Shown here: positions 61,634 to 64,000 of the stretch, one piece after another
Position numbering within the stretch: the first letter of the stretch is position 1
Layout of the letters: every line of letters starts with the position of its first letter
Assembly: GCF_019599045.1 (NCBI RefSeq)
Contig: NZ_CP080623.1
Coordinates: forward strand, 2,378,501 to 2,442,500
Reading direction: 5' to 3'
Length of the DNA stretch: 64,000 bases
From: Roseovarius sp. SCSIO 43702
Lineage (GTDB): Bacteria > Pseudomonadota > Alphaproteobacteria > Rhodobacterales > Rhodobacteraceae
Notes under the pieces: model-generated
Told to the model about the DNA's origin: nothing
The model's database searches: none
What the model saw: the letters and a program-made list of their open reading frames with translations, nothing else
Position numbers and translations under genes: made by a program

Positions 61634-62500
61634 ATGCGCAACGTGATCCCCGTTCTCACCGTCGTCGCGGCGATCTTCGTGATCTGGTATCTCGCGGCCT
61701 TCTGGATGAATTCCACCTGGGTTCTGGACCAGGCCGAGCGCGCGGGCACCGATCCGGGGCTGGGCGAGATCCTGCGCGCGACGATGAACCAGGACCGCCC
61801 CGTCGTCGCCGCGCCGCACCAGGTGGCCGTGGCCCTCTGGGACGGGATCTTCGGCCAAAGCGTCACCTCGAAACGCAGCCTCGTCTACCACGGCTGGATC
61901 ACGCTCGAAGCGACGCTCTGGGGGTTCGTGCTGGGGATCGTGCTGGGCGTGGCGCTCGCCATCGCGATCGTCCACAGCCGCACCATGGACCGCTCGGTCA
62001 TGCCCTGGGCCGTCATCAGCCAGACGGTTCCCATCGTGGCGCTCGCACCCATGATCGTGGTGCTGTCGAACACCGTGGGCATCGAAGACCGCCTCGTGCC
62101 CAAGGCAATCATCTCGGCCTACCTGTCCTTCTTCCCGGTGCTGGTCAGCATGGTGAGCGGCCTGCGCTCGCCGTCCGACATGCAGCTCGACCTGCTCAAG
62201 ACCTATGGCGCCAGCCGCAGCCAAGTCTTCTGGAAGCTTCGCCTTCCGGCCTCGCTCCCTTATTTCTTCGCCTCGCTCAAGGTGGCCATCGCCGCCAGCC
62301 TCATCGGTGCCATCGTGGGTGAATTGCCCACCGGCGCGATCAACGGCCTCGGCGCGCGGATGCTGATCGGAAGCCAGTTCGGCCAACCGCTCATCATGTG
62401 GGCCGCGCTCATGGCCGCGGCACTACTGGCGGGCATGCTCATCCTCGTCGTGGGCGCGGTCCAGCGGCTCGCCGATCGCCGGATGGGGGTCTCCCCATGA
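61634..62500 (+). CDS. ABC transporter permease, first subunit
   Basis: A 288-aa permease with about six transmembrane segments and the SsuC/ThiX-type cytoplasmic loop DLLKTYGASRSQVFWKLRLP (EAA-like). ATG 61634 is chosen from GGAG upstream. It lies 129 bp after the ATPase and overlaps the second permease by ATGA. Confidence 0.92.
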   Translation: MRNVIPVLTVVAAIFVIWYLAAFWMNSTWVLDQAERAGTDPGLGEILRATMNQDRPVVAAPHQVAVALWDGIFGQSVTSKRSLVYHGWITLEATLWGFVLGIVLGVALAIAIVHSRTMDRSVMPWAVISQTVPIVALAPMIVVLSNTVGIEDRLVPKAIISAYLSFFPVLVSMVSGLRSPSDMQLDLLKTYGASRSQVFWKLRLPASLPYFFASLKVAIAASLIGAIVGELPTGAINGLGARMLIGSQFGQPLIMWAALMAAALLAGMLILVVGAVQRLADRRMGVSP

Positions 62501-63333
62501 CGCATGTCCTCGCCGCGATCGCCGTCTGGCTCCTCGCCTGGTGGCTCAACACCCGCCTCGCCCGGCGCGAGGGGCGGGTCGCACGCTGGCTCGTGCCGCT
62601 CATCTTCGGCGCGACGATCCTCGTGATGTGGGAACTGGTGGTGCGCGGGCTCGAGGTAAGCCCCGTCATCCTTCCTGCCCCGACCGCCATCGCCGAGCGT
62701 TTCATGGCAAGCCTCGACACGCTCTGGATCGACTTTCGCCAGACGGTCGTGAAGGGCGCGCTCTCGGGCTACGTGATGGGGTGCGGCGCGGCGCTCGTCG
62801 TGGCCGTCCTGATCGACCGCTCGCCCTTCCTCACGCGCGGTCTGCTGCCGGTGGGCAATTTCGTGGCCGCCCTGCCCATCATCGGCATCGCGCCCATCAT
62901 GGTGATGTGGTTCGGCTTCGACTGGCAATCGAAGGCGGCCGTGGTAGTGGTCATGGTCTTCTTCCCGATGCTCGTGAACACGGTCGCCGGCCTCAACGCC
63001 ACCGATCCGATGCAGCGCGACCTCATGCGCACCTACGGCGCCAGCTACTGGCAGACCCTCGTGAAGCTCCGCCTGCCCGCGGCGATGCCCTTCATCTTCA
63101 ACGGCCTCAAGATCTCGACCACCCTCGCGCTCATCGGCGCCATCGTGGCCGAGTTTTTCGGCTCGCCCATCCGTGGCATGGGCTTTCGCATCTCGACCAG
63201 CGTGGGACAGCTCGCCATGGATCTCGTCTGGGCCGAGATCGTTGTGGCCGCGCTAGCGGGCTCGTTCTTCTACGGCATCATGGTCCTGCTGGAAAAGCGC
63301 GTGACCTTCTGGCACCCTTCGCAACGAGGGTAG
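62497..63333 (+). CDS. ABC transporter permease, second subunit
   Basis: A 278-aa permease with about six transmembrane segments and the EAA-like loop MRTYGASYWQTLVKLRLPAA. It pairs with the preceding permease (ATGA overlap), giving a heterodimeric channel, as seen in pyrimidine-precursor importers with NMT1-type binding proteins. The binding protein gene follows 39 bp later. Confidence 0.92.
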   Translation: MTHVLAAIAVWLLAWWLNTRLARREGRVARWLVPLIFGATILVMWELVVRGLEVSPVILPAPTAIAERFMASLDTLWIDFRQTVVKGALSGYVMGCGAALVVAVLIDRSPFLTRGLLPVGNFVAALPIIGIAPIMVMWFGFDWQSKAAVVVVMVFFPMLVNTVAGLNATDPMQRDLMRTYGASYWQTLVKLRLPAAMPFIFNGLKISTTLALIGAIVAEFFGSPIRGMGFRISTSVGQLAMDLVWAEIVVAALAGSFFYGIMVLLEKRVTFWHPSQRG

Positions 63334-63372
63334 CCACAGATCAATAAGACCAACCAACAGGGAGACGACAAG

Positions 63373-64000
63373 ATGAAACTACTCAGAACAGCCATCGCCG
63401 CAGGCGTGCTCGCGGCGCTTGCGCCCGTGGCGCAGGCCGCGGACGATCTGACCTTGCAGCTCAAATGGGTCACGCAAGGCCAGTTCGCAGGCTATTACGT
63501 CGCCAAGGACAAGGGCTTCTACGAGGAAGAGGGACTCGACGTCACGATCAAGCCCGGCGGCCCCGACATCGCCCCCACGCAGGTGATCGCGGGCGGCGGC
63601 GCGGATGTCACCGTGGAATGGATGCCGGCCGCCCTCTCGGCGCGCGAAAAGGGCCTGCCGCTCGTCAATATCGCGCAACCCTTCAAGAAATCGGGCATGA
63701 TGCTGACCTGCCTCAAGAGCACCGGCGTCGAGTCGCCCGAGGATTTCCCCGGCCGCACGCTGGGCGTCTGGTTCTTCGGCAACGAATTTCCCTTTCTCAG
63801 CTGGATGAGTCAGCTCGGCATCCCCACGGATGGCGGCGAGAACGGGGTGAACGTGCTCAAGCAGGGCTTCAACGTCGATCCGCTTCTGCAAAACCAGGCC
63901 GATTGCATCTCGACGATGACCTACAATGAATACTGGCAGGTGATCGACGCCGGGATCGCGCCGGAGGAACTCGTCACGTTCAAGTACGAGGATCAGGGCG
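63373..64000 (+). CDS. NMT1/THI5-like ABC solute-binding protein (partial, runs off the window)
   Basis: The first 209 codons of a binding protein: signal peptide (KLLRTAIAAGVLAALAPVAQ, cleavage near AQAA) and an NMT1/THI5-like domain starting DDLTLQLKWVTQGQFAGYYV with DKGFYEEEGLDVTIKPGGPD. Members bind pyrimidine-like ligands such as hydroxymethylpyrimidine precursors; with a full pyrimidine-degradation set upstream, uracil/thymine or dihydropyrimidine uptake is inferred. GGGAG lies before the ATG. The 3' end is beyond the window. Confidence 0.92.
   Translation, partial: MKLLRTAIAAGVLAALAPVAQAADDLTLQLKWVTQGQFAGYYVAKDKGFYEEEGLDVTIKPGGPDIAPTQVIAGGGADVTVEWMPAALSAREKGLPLVNIAQPFKKSGMMLTCLKSTGVESPEDFPGRTLGVWFFGNEFPFLSWMSQLGIPTDGGENGVNVLKQGFNVDPLLQNQADCISTMTYNEYWQVIDAGIAPEELVTFKYEDQG

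Noticed and set aside
1..64000. tRNA, rRNA, tmRNA or other structural RNA genes
   Set aside because: I saw no T-loop or acceptor-stem pattern or recognised structural-RNA motif in any intergenic stretch; a covariance-model scan would be the decisive test.

Overview
The window is GC-rich, densely packed bacterial DNA with no rRNA, tRNA, prophage, insertion sequence or CRISPR array that I can see. Gene content and order point to the order Rhodobacterales (roseobacter group) of the Alphaproteobacteria: a phaZ / phaC-phaP-phaR cluster, methylsuccinyl-CoA dehydrogenase of the ethylmalonyl-CoA pathway, the ihfB-lapA-trpF-trpB neighbourhood, a CtrA-type box and an FNR-type box. It looks chromosomal. 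It starts inside one gene and ends inside another.

Layout. 0-2.2 kb: the 3' part of a kinase-tail / M23 peptidase / class III aminotransferase fusion. 2.2-7.8 kb: polyhydroxyalkanoate storage (lysR, phaR, phaP and phaC on the minus strand, phaZ divergent) with a PhaR-type site between phaC and phaZ. 7.8-12.2 kb: three alpha/beta hydrolases, an M15-like peptidase and an MFS transporter, mostly overlapping. 12.7-14.6 kb: thrS. 14.8-17.4 kb: a four-gene bufferin operon (DUF2282 peptide, DUF692 MNIO enzyme, DUF2063 partner, DoxX protein). 17.4-22.5 kb: small genes (ArsC/Spx-like, cold shock, exported and membrane proteins), lepA, a restriction-enzyme fragment and acylphosphatase. 22.5-30.8 kb: Lrp regulator, amino acid dehydrogenase, aspartoacylase-like enzyme and a complete branched-chain-type ABC importer. 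30.8-38.4 kb: a membrane protein, a lipoprotein, trpB, an alanine/glycine symporter, a universal stress protein, a GNAT enzyme, trpF, lapA, ihfB and a TauE/SafE permease.

38.6-46.4 kb: methylsuccinyl-CoA dehydrogenase, a glutathionyl-hydroquinone reductase, a degenerate receiver protein under a CtrA-like box, cbiB, a lytic transglycosylase and an rRNA methyltransferase. 46.9-50.4 kb: smc, with a DnaA box upstream. 50.6-53 kb: a His-rich anchored protein, a GNAT enzyme, a GFA-family protein and two lipoproteins. 53.4-64 kb: a complete reductive pyrimidine catabolic locus: preT, preA, a RutR-like repressor, an M20 ureidopropionase-type hydrolase, dihydropyrimidinase, a VOC protein and an NMT1/THI5-type ABC importer, with three copies of a TTTACCA-N2-TGGTAAA operator-like palindrome.

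The structures least explained by ordinary annotation are: an intergenic repeat built from 12-bp units, present three times; a small GIY-YIG nuclease gene bracketed by two pairs of large inverted palindromes and inserted inside the pyrimidine operon; an internally deleted DUF1428 gene between preT and preA; an orphan C-terminal restriction-enzyme fragment; and a duplicated short membrane-peptide sequence around a strong hairpin near 46.5 kb.
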